From Lamellibrachia satsuma (Eukaryota; Annelida; Polychaeta; Sabellida; Siboglinidae): 64,000 nucleotides of DNA. The translations under genes and the position numbers were made by a program. Below, one piece after another: positions 35,688 to 46,744 of this stretch (within the stretch, counting starts at the first letter, position 1; each line of letters starts with the position of its first letter). Under the pieces are notes generated by a model. That model made no database searches. It saw nothing but the letters and a program-made list of their open reading frames with translations, and was not told the DNA's origin. The DNA is taken from positions 5,448,001 through 5,512,000 of the forward strand of contig BSQZ01000034.1 of assembly GCA_033239005.1 (NCBI GenBank), given 5' to 3'.

Positions 35688-36649
35688 TGTGACAATCGGT
35701 ATATTTTACTATAATTAAACATTACCTCAAATTGCTACCGACAAATAACCTCTTTTCTGCTTGGTGACTAAAGTCTAAACCGCCAATTCTTATACATACC
35801 ACATTTCTGACATTCTCCGACGCTGTATCACTACATAGACGTGTTATCCCCGGTTGGCGAGTCGCTTTTCGAATTACATGATTAATCGTATGTTGGATGT
35901 CGTTGGCAAAACGATGAGGAAACGTTACCATGCAGATCGCGACGGTGGCGACTATTTGACAACGGAACCCCAACCAGTGAGCATATGCGAGATTCTTCGC
36001 TAGGTGTCGCTACGATGTTTTAATACTAGAGGTAACGTTGGCGTGACGTCGCCCGTTGCCGTCTGCCCAGTACATGTTTCCACCGTTGGCCCAACGTTGA
36101 CTTTAGGTCAACATGCAGACCGCGACCGTGGCGAGCTGATTACAATGTTGGCCCAACCAAGCTGTGCTAGCTGGGTAACGACGAGCACGGCTCTGCTGCC
36201 TCTTCTCGGCGGTTTCACGAAGCTGAGCGAGATCGAATCGGATAAGCGAGACTGCGTTACAGTCAGTCACCATGCTGCGGTCTTTGGGCCATTCACGTGT
36301 AAAATATTTCTTATACTTCCCGGTAATAAATATTGCTAACATATCACTGTGATATTATGAAATGCTAATTAATTAATACACATTTATTCAGGGGCTAATC
36401 TTTTATTCTGGGGTATGTCAATGTTCACACGTGGATGAAGAAAGCAATGGTCTAATATTTTCACCGCCAATCAACTGTTGAACCAATGGAGTGTGTTTGT
36501 AGGCACAATTGTCGTAGACCACTTTTGCCTACACAGATTGAGACAAATAGTGGGTAGGCTGCTCCTTCTAATGACCAGTGAGGTCGGATCAAGTCAAGAA
36601 ATACCAACCAGCCTATAGACAAGAATCACCAGCACATCAGTCTCCAACA

Positions 36650-37314
36650 TAGCGTTCATCGGCAAAGTTTTAGAGAAAGTTGCAGTCCATCGGCTAACAA
36701 AACACCTAACTATGAATGGACTGCACGAACAATACCAGTCTGCATACAAGACACTGCTCAGTACCGAGACAGTCCTGTTGAGAGTAAAGCATGACATCGC
36801 AGGAGCTCTTGAGAGGAACCATGCCATGATGCTTGTTATACTAGATTTATCAACAGCATTCGACACCATCGATTATGCACACTTGTTGAAACTCCTGCAA
36901 GATGAATACGGTGTGCGTGGAACGGCACTAGCTTGGTTCCGGACATACACGGAAGACCGCACCTATCGCGTCCAGATTGATTCAACAACATCGGAGCATA
37001 TTCCTCTACAGTGTGGTGTACCACAGGGCTCGGTCCTTGGGCCAGTTATGTTTACTCTGTACACCACGCCAATGCAGCGCATATTCAGAAGACATGGAGT
37101 AGACTACCACCAATATGCGGATGACATTCAACTATATGCATCTTACAATCCAGCTGTGCCGGGTGACCAAGCGGAAACAGCGAGGCAACTCACAGACTGT
37201 ATTAGGGAAGTTAGACAACGGATGACTCTTCGTATGCTAAAGTTAAATGATGACAAAACTGAGGTGATTATTTTATATCAAAACATCTCAAATTGTATGG
37301 AGTTTGCTCTATGA
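36650..37314 (+). pseudogene. L2-type reverse transcriptase
   Basis: Reads VSNIAFIGKVLEKVAVHRL, then GLHEQYQSAYKTLLSTETVL, VILDLSTAFDTIDY (first catalytic Asp), CGVPQGSVLGPVMF and HQYADDIQLYA (catalytic DD), LKLNDDKTEVII. The catalytic residues are intact, but the frame breaks after 37300 and the 5' part is absent. Confidence 0.88.
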
Positions 37315-37790
37315 CCATTAAAGCTGACATCGTTTCACCAGTAGATTGCGTACGAAATCTGAGAGTTCATATGGCTCAACATCTGACGATGACACATCAT
37401 GTGACAGCTGTGTGTGCTGCTTGTAATTATCATATATACAGACTATCATCAATACGTCACTATCTCACAACAGAAGCCACGAAAAGTGATGTAAACGCAT
37501 TTGTTACCTCTCGCCTAGATTACTGTAATTCGCTCTTGGTTAACCTTCCGGCATCACAGATACTTCAACTGCAACGAGTACAGAGCAGTGCTGCTAGACT
37601 AATTACGCGTACCAGTAGACACGACCACATAACACCAGTCTTAAGGGGCTTACACTGGCTGCCGTGATGAATCTGCACTTGGAACAACAGCGCCTCGACT
37701 TTGGAATTCATTGCTCGCAGACATTCGTAATTCCAAGACGTTAACATTTTTTAGGAAGTCTTTAAAAACTCACATTTTTATTAGTCACTT
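37305..37790 (+). pseudogene. L2-type RT C-terminal region
   Basis: A different frame from the RT core: HLTMTHHVTAVCAACNYHIY, IRHYLTTEATKSDVNAFVTS, RLDYCNSLLVNLP, QRVQSSAARLITR, PVLRGLHWLP. After a deletion come LWNSLLADIRN and FRKSLKTHIF. The order matches the usual tail of L2 ORF2. Confidence 0.85.
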
Positions 37791-38339
37791 CAAATATATG
37801 TAAATGAAGAGAATATTATTTGGTAGACAATATGGATGGACTGTTTGTGATATACATTAATTTTGCATTAGGATTCTCACAAAACTTTAAGGTTTTCTAA
37901 ATTATTTTATTTATTTATTTCCAAAGTAATTAAATTTATTTATTCAGTGTTTACACATGTGTGTTTACATTTAAATAGTATTTTGTACCATGTGAATAGT
38001 ATTTTATACGACGTACAGCGCATTGATCCATATAATGGGAATTAGCGCTTTTAAAAATGCTGGATTATTATTATTATTATTATTACGCCCAAAGCACGTC
38101 AGTGTAAAAGAGAACATAACAAAATATGTCAGCGTAAAAGAGAACATAACAAAGCAGGCCGTCAGAGAGGGGCCACATTGCACTACCATTTGAAAATGAA
38201 TGGAACAAAAAAGCAAGTGTACCAAAATATGTTTTTATAAACTTTTGGTTTGAACAGTAACACAGTGACTCATTGGGTGGCCGGAGCTGCATATGGTGTT
38301 CATCAAGCCGAAGGCGAAAAGAGACACTCGCAGAAAAAA

Positions 38340-39078
38340 AAACTGAAACGAGGAAACCAGGAATCACGTCAAAGACTTTCTTGATACTCTTCCCAACATG
38401 CCATCACATTCCTGCAGGGCAAACTCAACAGACCGCTATCTGGAGCCGTTCATTCAAAACAAGAATGCATTGTACAAGCTGCACCAAGTGTGGTGGAACA
38501 ACAAGAAGGCAACAATGACGTCAACACCATAATTATCATCAGCGATGGATGCGGATACCAGAACAGAAACATAACCATGTCAAACCAATTAACGTTTTAC
38601 TGCAAAACGACAGGAAGGACCGTTGTTCAAAAGTATCTCACTAAAGGACGCACTCCGATGGAGGTGGACTATGTGCACAGCCTAATAGAACACTGACTAA
38701 AGAAGAAACAGGTGTACAGCCCAGCTGGTTATGTTACCGCCATGCAAGAAGCAATACCAAGTAACCCCTACTGTGTCAAATATCTGAATCACAGTTTCTT
38801 CAAAGACCATTCCTCTGTTACATACCGCACAAGTATCCGACCAGGTAACAAAGCAGGGGATCCTCAGGTCCACGACCTTGTTGCGTTGAAGTACAATCTG
38901 AATGGCAGTGTTCAGTACAAGGCGGCATTTGATGAAGAATGGGCCGAGCTACCTCAGAGGGAGAAGGCTGTTACACTGTCTGTAACCCCACACCTGTATG
39001 ACACTCCACGTAAGATTAGCAATCATAAATATGAACACAAGAGAGTGATACCATCAGACAACTTACCTTACATGTAGA
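38340..39078 (+). pseudogene. Transposase-like (RNase H-fold?) coding remnant
   Basis: Three overlapping frames form one degraded protein: KDFLDTLPNMPSHSCRANST then YLEPFIQNKNALYKL (about 38360-38480), VNTIIIISDGCGYQNRN then TVVQKYLTKGRTPMEVDYVHSLIEH (38520-38696), and YSPAGYVTAMQEAIPSNPYC, FFKDHSSVTYRTSIRPGNKA, KAAFDEEWAELPQRE (38712-39077). I recognise the overall pattern as that of a multi-copy invertebrate transposon-like family, with SDG..QNRN and ME.D.VHS.IE as likely DDE-type blocks. Its superfamily is not certain. At least two frame disruptions are present. Confidence 0.55.
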
Positions 39079-39299
39079 GAATCAGCATGCTGACCATGCC
39101 TCAGATATGTGAACTGGGTAGCAGTGATGCAACCACACTTCCGCATGTTGAATGCTTTGTCGATGGACTTGTCTTATCAGTTACATGGACGTTAACTTTA
39201 TCACACGTTGGTAGCAGTTAGTCTATGACAGTAAATAGTGATAAGACATGTAAGGATCAATTTGATAGTTAATACTTGACTCTGTTCACAAAGATGTGA

Positions 39300-39840
39300 T
39301 GTGTTTCATATTTTTAAAGTACTAAAAGGTCAATTATATTGCAATGCAAAGATTGTTAATTATGGACATGTTCTGGCCAAATGCCAAAACAATAATTGAT
39401 GTACACAAGATTTGACATTTATCCATCATGTTTTACAATTTCCCTCATAATCAAGTATAATAAGATGTCGTTTTGATAATACCAATTTTTATTTCATATT
39501 TTCAAAGTTTCTCAAGTCCAATTATATTGCTGTGGAAAACAGTTTAAGTCACTTTTTTGGCCAAATGCCTATAATAATGAACACACATAAGATATAATGT
39601 TGCAGTATATTTGTTGCTGTTTTCCTCATAATCTACAGTAATATACAGGTCTTTATGTGAAATTATAAAAATGTCCAATTGCATTGTCGTGCAACAATAA
39701 ATAAGTCCATTGTGTGGCCAAATAGCCAAAACTAAAACATGTACATCAGATGTAACATTGCTGTATCATTTCTGACTGCTTTCCTCATAATCAAGTATTA
39801 AGACTGTGTTTTGTCTAATACAGGTCATTTAATAAATGTT
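39300..39840. repeat. Degenerate ~180-bp tandem repeat, three copies
   Basis: Shared order in each copy: CAATTATATTGC, then TGGCCAAATGCC, AACACACATAAGAT-like, then TTTCCTCATAATCAAGTA. The copies have diverged considerably. Confidence 0.7.
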
Positions 39841-39889
39841 TTATTGATTTACGTGAAACGTCTGTTTTGGACGTACACATATTTGACTC

Positions 39890-40120
39890 TAGACAGAGGA
39901 TATCCTATTATTAGATATGTCATATTTTCCAGAATATGTTTCACAAAGGTTATGTTTATATCTCGCCCAATCTGAGAGTTCAGACTTGCTAATGTCAAGA
40001 TTAAACAGATGGTCAGTGATGTGGTAACATACGTAGCCTTATTAATATTTCGTTGTCGTTTCTGAGGCCCTGCAATACCTGCTGTGCCGTTCGACGGGGT
40101 AGGTAGACAGCAACTATATA
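39890..40120. repeat. Duplicated 3' flank of pseudogene C
   Basis: Matches 46745-47030, the 3' flank of gene A, over runs such as ATTATTAGATATG, GTTTATATCTCGCC and AAGATTAAACAGAT. Part of the tandem duplication that produced C. Confidence 0.75.
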
Positions 40121-40450
40121 TAAAGCTACGTTCTCATATAGAGCGGTAACATGTCCTTAGGATTTCTCGAAACGCTTTACACTTCACACCCTGGCAAAAC
40201 TGTTAATTCCAACACCATAACGACGTCTCTGGAAAGCATCCTGCCACGTATAAGTTACTGCGCAAAGGCTATTCGTTCTCACATCCTCCTCTGTCTGTAG
40301 CCAGGCACTCATTTATACAGCTGAGGGAACTATGGCAACGTGGTGTGAACGAAATTGTCAAACACGAAGTTTCAAAACGGCAACAAGAGGATTCGAACCC
40401 GGGTTCTCTCGGTTGAAAACCCGACGTTCTAACTGCTACGCCACCCTCCC
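40120..40450 (-). mobile_element. tRNA-derived SINE, copy 4 (complete)
   Basis: Minus strand: head GGTGGCGTAGCAGTTAGAAC, B box GGGTTCGAATCC, body, then GGTGTGAAGTGTAAAGCG and a tail containing ATCCTAAGGACATGTTACCG. It starts about ten bases after the stop-codon position of the patched-like sequence C, so it forms that copy's 3' UTR. The same SINE, without its head, follows gene A. Confidence 0.75.
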
Positions 40451-42054
40451 CATCAGCTCAACGGCCCTCCGTCCCGCTGGCCGTCTCATGATTCTCCATG
40501 TCAGCACAGCTCCTGCCTTCTCCGCCGTTTATAACAGTGGCAATTTCGGGCTCTGCGACGGAAGAAACAGTTCTGTGATGCGGCACTGATGCCTCGCGGA
40601 CTTTGGACCCATGATCGACCAGGAATATCGTCTTGAAGAATGCACGGAATATATAGGACGCAGAGAAACCCAGGGCCACCACCCCAAGCATTGTCGACAG
40701 TGCCCCCTGCGCAAGGGGTAGCCGAGGGCATGGAGGGCATTGCGCATTCGCTCGTTGCCAGTGTCGCCCCTGCCGACACGAACGCGTATGTGATGTGAGC
40801 CGAGAAGTCAACACAGAAGCCGATGCACATGATGATATTGATCATGGAGATTGTGTCGATGTTGACGCCCCACCACGTCATGTAACCTATGACCCAGGTA
40901 CAGATGGACACTATGCTGAAAGTCACCCACAAACTGCATATCGGGTGTGGAATGTGCAACAGAGATACAACAAACACGGCTGCCGTCGCGATTAACATGT
41001 TCTGTCGCATGTTCGGCCAAACAGCGATGTATTGGTCGTAGTATATGAATGCAGGGTGAAACACCGTCACGTTGAGGCTCGGGTGATCATCCGCGATTTC
41101 TCGAGCTTTCAACATCTTATTGCTTTCTCTTATGGATGTATCAGTGTTTTTCGAAAACACGACGAATCGAGAGTATTTGACTTTTCCGGAGTACAGCTTT
41201 ATGTGAAGTTTATATTTGTTGCAGTTTAGCAGAAACCTGGCCAACACGGAGGAGAAATTCGCTGCGACTACTTCATCGTTTCCAATGAATGAGGAGAAAT
41301 CGCGAGTCCACGCATCCGTGAGATCTTTGCCTTGGAAGTATTCGGATGATTCGAATTTTTTTATGAACGTGTCAATTTTGAGTCGTTCGCCGTCTTGCCA
41401 CAGCTCGAGTTCGGCACCAACAATGACGTTGACGGCAGTTTGTCCAGGGTGATACCCATTGCATCTTGGGAAATCTTGAGGAGAACACGGGATTGAATTT
41501 GGTGGATTTTATATTTGTCTAAAGCGTGGAATATTGATCGGATAAGTATTATTATTGTGTGTATATTAAACATAAACTTACAAGAGTCCTTGTTTAGTCA
41601 ATAGTTGCTGTTAAAATTTAGCTATAGAAGTAATTTAGGGTAGTTTATATCGTAGGACTCGGTAGCGCGAGCGATAATTAAGGGTTGTTGTTTTCAGTTG
41701 ATTGGGTACATAATACGAGACATAATATTATTGTAAATAATTTAGTACATATTAAATATTGAAAACCTGAATATTTTGTTTTAGCAACATTTATTGTTAA
41801 AAGTTAGCCGTAGGTAGTAATTCAGTGTTATTTAAATAAGGTCACTGAAATTTCGTTAGCGCGAGCGATATTACGTTTTGTTAGTCAGCTGTTACAGAGA
41901 AAGTGACTTGCAAGGCAGTAGCTGTAAATTTAATTAAGACATAAGTAACATACTATAAAGTGTGTATTACAACACAAAAACAGTCTTTGTGAAGACTACC
42001 TAGTATAAATTGATTATAAACGGATTATAAACAAATACAAATTTAATTTCTAAC

Positions 42055-43224
42055 ATGGCGCCGTGCAAACGCCAAGTAAAGGCAAAACGTAATTTGATAT
42101 GTTCTAGCTGCGACAGCTGGATAGACTTTGCAAAGTCCGGGTGTGTAAATTCGTGGGCGGAGGTGCAGGCGGATGATTTCCATTTCGTGTGTAGGGGGTG
42201 TACTACAGTGAAATATCTGCAGGAGCAGGTGATTGAGCTAAGGCGTATGATTTTGATGATGACAGGGCAGGGTGAGACAGAAGTGAACAGAGGTGGTGAG
42301 AATGATGAGAGCAGAGGTGGTGAGACCGAGGAGAGCAGAGGTGGTGAGACTGAGGAGAGCAGAGGTGGTGAGACCGAGGAGAGCAGAGGTGGTGAGAATG
42401 ATGAGAGCAGAGGTGGAGAGACCGCGGAGAGCAGAGGTGGTGAGACCGAGGAGAGCAGAGGTGGTATGACCGAGGAGAACAAGGAGAGCAGTGGCAATGT
42501 GAGGGAGAAAGCTGGTAAGAAGAAGAAAGATGACAGAAGGCAAAGAATGCAACAAAAGAGAGGTAAGCGGGTGAGTGGAGAGGGATTGCCAGGTGGTAAG
42601 ACGGTAAAGGTTGATGATAGGAGAGAAAGGGGGCATACTAGTAGTGTGCAACAGGAAAGGAGCTTTGCCGATGTAGTATCACAGGGGAAAGCGAGGAAAG
42701 CCCGGGTATTTATGGGGGATTCCATCATTAGGAAAGTGGATAAAATTGTAAATAGAGGAGATGACATAACAGTATGCCTACCAGGGGCAAAAGTAGAGGA
42801 TATAGCAGAGAAGGCAGGACAGGTCATGGGTGGTGGCACGGGAGGTGCTGTTCTCGTGCATGTAGGAACGAACAATGCAGATAAGGAGGGAACGTCAGCC
42901 ATCATTGGTAAGTACAGGAGGTTGATCAAGACACTTAAAGAGGCACGAGTTGGGCAGATCGTATTGTCGGGGATATTACCAACAATGGGAGGCAGGGGTG
43001 AGGAATATAGGAACTGTAGAAGGATGGCGATCAACACACAGGTACAGAAGGTATGTATGGAGGAGGGAGTAGGCTTCGTAGACATGTGGTTAAACTTTGT
43101 GGGAAGAGGTGACTTTTTCATGAGAGATGGACTTCACCTGACAGGGAAGGGCGCTGCAGTTCTTGCGTGTGAGTTTGTCAGAGTTGTCGACGAGGGCACA
43201 GGTACCATAAATTATTTAAACTAG
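42055..43224 (+). CDS. CR1-type ORF1 protein: PHD-like finger plus SGNH esterase-like domain
   Basis: Intact 389-aa frame. Residues about 16-50 form a Cys-rich finger (ICSSCDSW, GCVNSW, FVCRGC). A short helix follows, then acidic 10-residue repeats (SRGGETEE type) at about 80-145, encoded by 30-bp tandem repeats. A Lys-rich basic stretch spans about 150-200. Residues about 217-375 match an SGNH hydrolase: FMGDSIIRK (nucleophile Ser), VHVGTNNADK (block III Asn) and MRDGLHLTGKGAAV (Asp/His block). Such esterase-containing ORF1 proteins are known in the CR1 group and are thought to act with the RNA in retrotransposition. It is the only intact ORF of this element. Confidence 0.88.
   Translation: MAPCKRQVKAKRNLICSSCDSWIDFAKSGCVNSWAEVQADDFHFVCRGCTTVKYLQEQVIELRRMILMMTGQGETEVNRGGENDESRGGETEESRGGETEESRGGETEESRGGENDESRGGETAESRGGETEESRGGMTEENKESSGNVREKAGKKKKDDRRQRMQQKRGKRVSGEGLPGGKTVKVDDRRERGHTSSVQQERSFADVVSQGKARKARVFMGDSIIRKVDKIVNRGDDITVCLPGAKVEDIAEKAGQVMGGGTGGAVLVHVGTNNADKEGTSAIIGKYRRLIKTLKEARVGQIVLSGILPTMGGRGEEYRNCRRMAINTQVQKVCMEEGVGFVDMWLNFVGRGDFFMRDGLHLTGKGAAVLACEFVRVVDEGTGTINYLN
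42281..42480 (+). repeat. 30-bp tandem repeat inside CR1 ORF1
   Basis: About seven copies of GAGAGCAGAGGTGGTGAGAC plus CGAG or AATGATG variants. It encodes the acidic ESRGGETE repeats and preserves frame. Confidence 0.92.
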
Positions 43225-43339
43225 ATGCGCAGGGGGAACTGACAGAGAAAACTCAAAGGAGTACTACTACAAATACACATCCAAAGAAATGTTCACCAAT
43301 AATTTCAGACAATGAACTTAAATGTGTATGCTTAAATGC

Positions 43340-46086
43340 CAGGAGCATAGTAAATAAAAAAGTGAATTAGACATTATGGTAGCAGATATTGATCCTCATG
43401 TAACAGGCATCACAGAATCATGGGCAAATGAAGATATAGTAGATGCTGAGTTAGCACTGACAGGATATGTAATGTTTAGGAAGGATAGACGAGAAAGAAG
43501 GGGAGGTGGAGTAATTTTGTATATTAAAAAATCTATCCAAGCATATGAAATTACACTGAAAAGTGAAGCAGATAGTGTGGAAGCAATTTGGTGTAACATA
43601 GTTACCAGGAACTCAACATTAACAATAGGAGTAGTTTATCGTAGTCCTAACATAGGACAAGAGGAAGATGTAAAATTACAAAAGGCGATAAGGGAGGTGA
43701 GCAAGGGAGAATGTGTTATAATGGGTGATTTTAACCATGGCCATATACAATGGGAATCATTAGAGAGTGCTGGAGGTGACGACCATCAGTTTCTACTTCT
43801 AACACAGGATTGTTTCCTTACTCAACATGTCTTGGAACCAACCAGAGGTGGGAATGTGTTAGATTTAATTTTGTCTTCTCAAAATGAATTAGTTGACAAT
43901 GTTAAAGTACACGAACCTTTGGGTTCAAGTGACCATAACCAAATCCATTTTAATATAAAAGTAAAAACAGGGAATACATATAAAAAACAATGGAGGAACT
44001 TCAACAAAGGCAGATATAATGTGATGAGAACATATCTAGCAAATATAGATTGGAATAATTTGCTGAAGAACAAGACAGCAACAGAATGCTGGACTTGTTT
44101 AAAATATGAGATTGAGGGCATTATTGAGAAATTTATTCCATTAAGAAAACAACGGAAAAGATCCAGGAAAAAACACCTGTCAAAAGAAGCTATTAGAAAA
44201 ATTGCTCACAAACAGATGCTGTGGAAGGTCTATAAACACACTGGAAATGTAGAAGACTACACCAACTACAAAGAGGCACTTAACCTAGCTACTACTGAAA
44301 TTAGAAAATCTAAAAGAACCTTTGAACAAAAATTGGCAGGTAATATAAAAAAATGACAGCAAGAGTTTCTATGCTTATGTACGGAGTAAACAGAAAGTTC
44401 GAGATAAGGTCGGACCACTGGAAAGCAACAGTGAAAACAATTTCAGATGGGTTCCAAATGGCAGAGGTCTTGAATGAGTATTTCAGCTCAGTTTTTACCA
44501 CAGAAGATATCAGCTCACTTCCAGTTCCATTGACTAAATTTGAGGGCAATACATCAGAATATTTAGGGCAGTTATTTGTAACTCCTGAAATGATAGCAAA
44601 GAAAATTAAGAAGATGAAAGATAATAAATCACCTGGAGTTGATGGGATACCACCAAAACTGCTAAAGGAAATTGTTGATCAAATTAGTACACCACTTGCA
44701 AACTTATTTAACTTGTCACTAGAAGAAGGAATAGTTTCTTCAGAATGGAAAGAAGCAAACATTACGCCGTTGTTTAAGAAGGGATCGAGGAAGAAGCCAG
44801 AAAATTACAGCCCAGTGAGTTTAACATCAGTTGTATGTAAATTACTCGAAACATTAATTAGAGACCACATGGTGTAATTCCTCATAAAACATAAATTAAT
44901 GAATACATCTCAACATGGATTCCTAAAAGCAAGGTCATGTCTAACCAATCTCTTATGTTTTTTAGAAGAAATTACAAAGTGGGTAGATCACGGGTCACCA
45001 GTGGATGTTGTCTACTTAGATTTTCAGAAAGCTTTCGATAAAGTGCCACATCAAAGATTGTTACTTAAACTAAAAGCCCATGGTATAGGTAATGATGTAA
45101 TCAACTGGATAGAAAAGTGGCTTACACACAGAAGACAGAGAGTAATAGTAGATGGTAAGATTTCAAACTGGAAATCTGTTTTGAGTGGGGTACCACAGGG
45201 ATCAGTGTTAGGCCCTATACTGTTTTTAATATATATAAATGATTTGGAGGATGACATATCTAGCAAAGTACTCAAATTTGCAGATGACACAAAAGTATTC
45301 AGAAAGATTACTAATGATACAGATAAACAAAGTTTACAGGATGATCTAGAAAAATTAGTTAAATGGTCAGAAAAATGGCAAATGTTATTAAATTTTGGGA
45401 AGTGTAAATGTATACACATAGGACATGGAAATATGGAAGAGGAATGTAAAATGGGGGATGCTGTACTAGGTAGAACCACACAAGAAAAGGATTTAGGAGT
45501 AACATTTAATGCTGACATGAAAGTTTCAGAGCAATGTGGGATTGCTGCTTCGAAAGGAAATCAAATTCTAGGCCTAATTAGGAGAACTATCACGTATAAG
45601 GAGAAACATCTAATTGTACCCCTGTACAAAGCAATAGTTAGACCACATTTGGAATATTGTATTCAAGCATGGAGGCCATATCGTAAAAAAGACATAGATA
45701 AGCTAGAAAGAATACATCGAAGAGCAACTAAGATGATTCCAGAATTAAGAGACCTTAGTTACGAAAGTCGCTTATTACAATGTGGTTTGACAACACTAGA
45801 GACCAGGAGACTAAGAGGAGACCAAATAGAAGTGTTTAAAATAGTGAACGGTTATGAGGATGTTGATAGGAATATGTTCTTCAAACTTAAAGAAGGCAGT
45901 AGAACCAGAGGACACAAAGCAGCATTAGTTAAGGAGCAGTGTAGGTTGGACATGAGAAAGTACTCATTCTCACAGAGGGTGATAAATGAATGGAACAAAC
46001 TGCCAAACGATTGTGTTAATGCTAGTAGTGTGAATATGTTTAAAAATAGAATTGACAGATATCTGATAAAGGCGGGCTACACATAG
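43340..46086 (+). pseudogene. CR1-type ORF2 (endonuclease plus reverse transcriptase), disrupted
   Basis: The start CLNARSIVNKK (43330-43365) is out of frame with the endonuclease frame 43376-44356, which carries GVVYRSPNIG, IMGDFNHGHIQW and GSSDHNQIHF. A frameshift in the A-run near 44347 and another near 44440 lead into frame 44353-44877 (KDNKSPGVDGIPPKLL, PVSLTSVVCKLL). That frame ends at an in-frame TAA (44875-44877). The same frame resumes through 46086 with DFQKAFDKVPH, GVPQGSVLGPILF, KFADDTKVF (catalytic DD), TQEKDLGVTF, PLYKAIVRPHLEYCIQAW, RRATKMIPELRDLSY and FKNRIDRYL. Catalytic residues survive, so decay is recent. Confidence 0.92.
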
Positions 46087-46360
46087 ATGAGAAAATTGTT
46101 GGACTCTCGATAAGCCAATGGCTTCCTTGTCCACTTGCCATCTGGAACTTGTTGTTCGAGATGGCAATCTTGTTAAATCTTGTTAAATCTTTCTGGCACG
46201 TACACAACCCCATAGAGCGAAGGCTAGGTACACTAGATAGACGACAAAGGGCAGTATCTTGAAGGGACGGATCGAGAGTAAACCACCCCAATAGTCACGG
46301 AAGAAGGTCATTGCCCACACTTCGCCCTTGTTGGTGTCTACTCTTGCCTCCTCTTCCGTG

Positions 46361-46744
46361 GAGCGGCCGATCGAAGGAAAAAAAACCCAGCAAAGATAAA
46401 GACGCTAAACATGTATTGCGTTCGTTTTATATTTAGAAGAGGAAAAGTCGCGGTTCGGGTGTTTCCCCAAATTGCATCATGACTGATGACGATAAAGGAT
46501 CGAAAATAAGGCCCGCGTTGATCACAACAGAAGCAGTGATGGCTGGTGGTAGGATTCCATGAGTTATTGACGATGTCTAAAGCCTAACATAATAAATGCT
46601 TGTCTAAAATAGTTATAGTTGTTATGAAAATAGCCAACGTTATCGTGATGCCGTAATTTGCTGACGCATTTTGTCTACCCATTTGGAAAGACGAAAAGGT
46701 GATGATGATGAAATTACTCATTGCACGATAGTTATTCGTGTTAT
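46361..46744. other. Junction between pseudogene C and the gene A flank, no gene
   Basis: Non-homologous to gene A beyond the break at about 46360. Contains a poly-A stretch near 46379-46386. It likely marks the tandem-duplication breakpoint. Confidence 0.5.

Larger units (their letters stand above)
34218..36177. mobile_element. 1.96-kb TIR element with TACCCAGCTAGCACAG ends
   Basis: Left terminus TACCCAGCTAGCACAG at 34218; the exact reverse complement ends at 36177. Subterminal sequence on both sides is rich in CCAACATTGGCCCA and CCAACGTTGCC words. No transposase found; non-autonomous. If TA is the target duplication, the element proper begins CCCAGC. Confidence 0.75.
36600..38085 (+). mobile_element. 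L2-type non-LTR retrotransposon, 5' truncated
   Basis: The RT is followed by a C-terminal region, a 3' UTR containing CAGCGCATTGATCC and AATTAGCGCTTTTAAAAATG, and a terminal (ATT)n tract at 38066-38085, as L2-like elements have. The endonuclease is missing. Frameshifts make it non-functional. Confidence 0.82.
41455..46189 (+). mobile_element. CR1-clade non-LTR retrotransposon, near full length (element 2)
   Basis: Comparing pseudogene C with intact gene A places the insertion between GGGTGATACC (ending 41454) and TCTGGCACG (from about 46190). The element has a 5' UTR of about 600 bp, ORF1 (42055-43224), ORF2 (about 43340-46086) and a 3' UTR ending in the repeat ATCTTGTTAAATCTTGTTAA, typical of CR1 microsatellite tails. 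Two or three host bases are missing at the junction instead of duplicated. ORF2 carries at least three frame lesions and one nonsense codon. Confidence 0.9.
40455..46360 (-). pseudogene. Patched-domain gene fragment C, split by CR1 element 2
   Basis: Close relative of gene A exon 3 only. Homologous segments are 46360-46190 and 41454-40455. Exons 1-2 and the first bases of exon 3 are absent. The coding sequence has a deletion of about 80 bp (the CGGCCCGTACTCTCG region of A is missing near 41433), frameshifts in the last transmembrane region (AFVSAGATLATSECAMP replaces AFVSAGGDIGNERM), and a 4.7-kb retrotransposon insertion. The reading VFHPAFIYYDQYIAVWPNMR and GFCVDFSAHITYAF remains. Clearly non-functional. 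Confidence 0.92.

Noticed and set aside
40501..41247. 248-residue frame as a functional patched-like gene
   Set aside because: It shifts frame in the last transmembrane segment and is interrupted by a retrotransposon and deletion; treated as pseudogene C.
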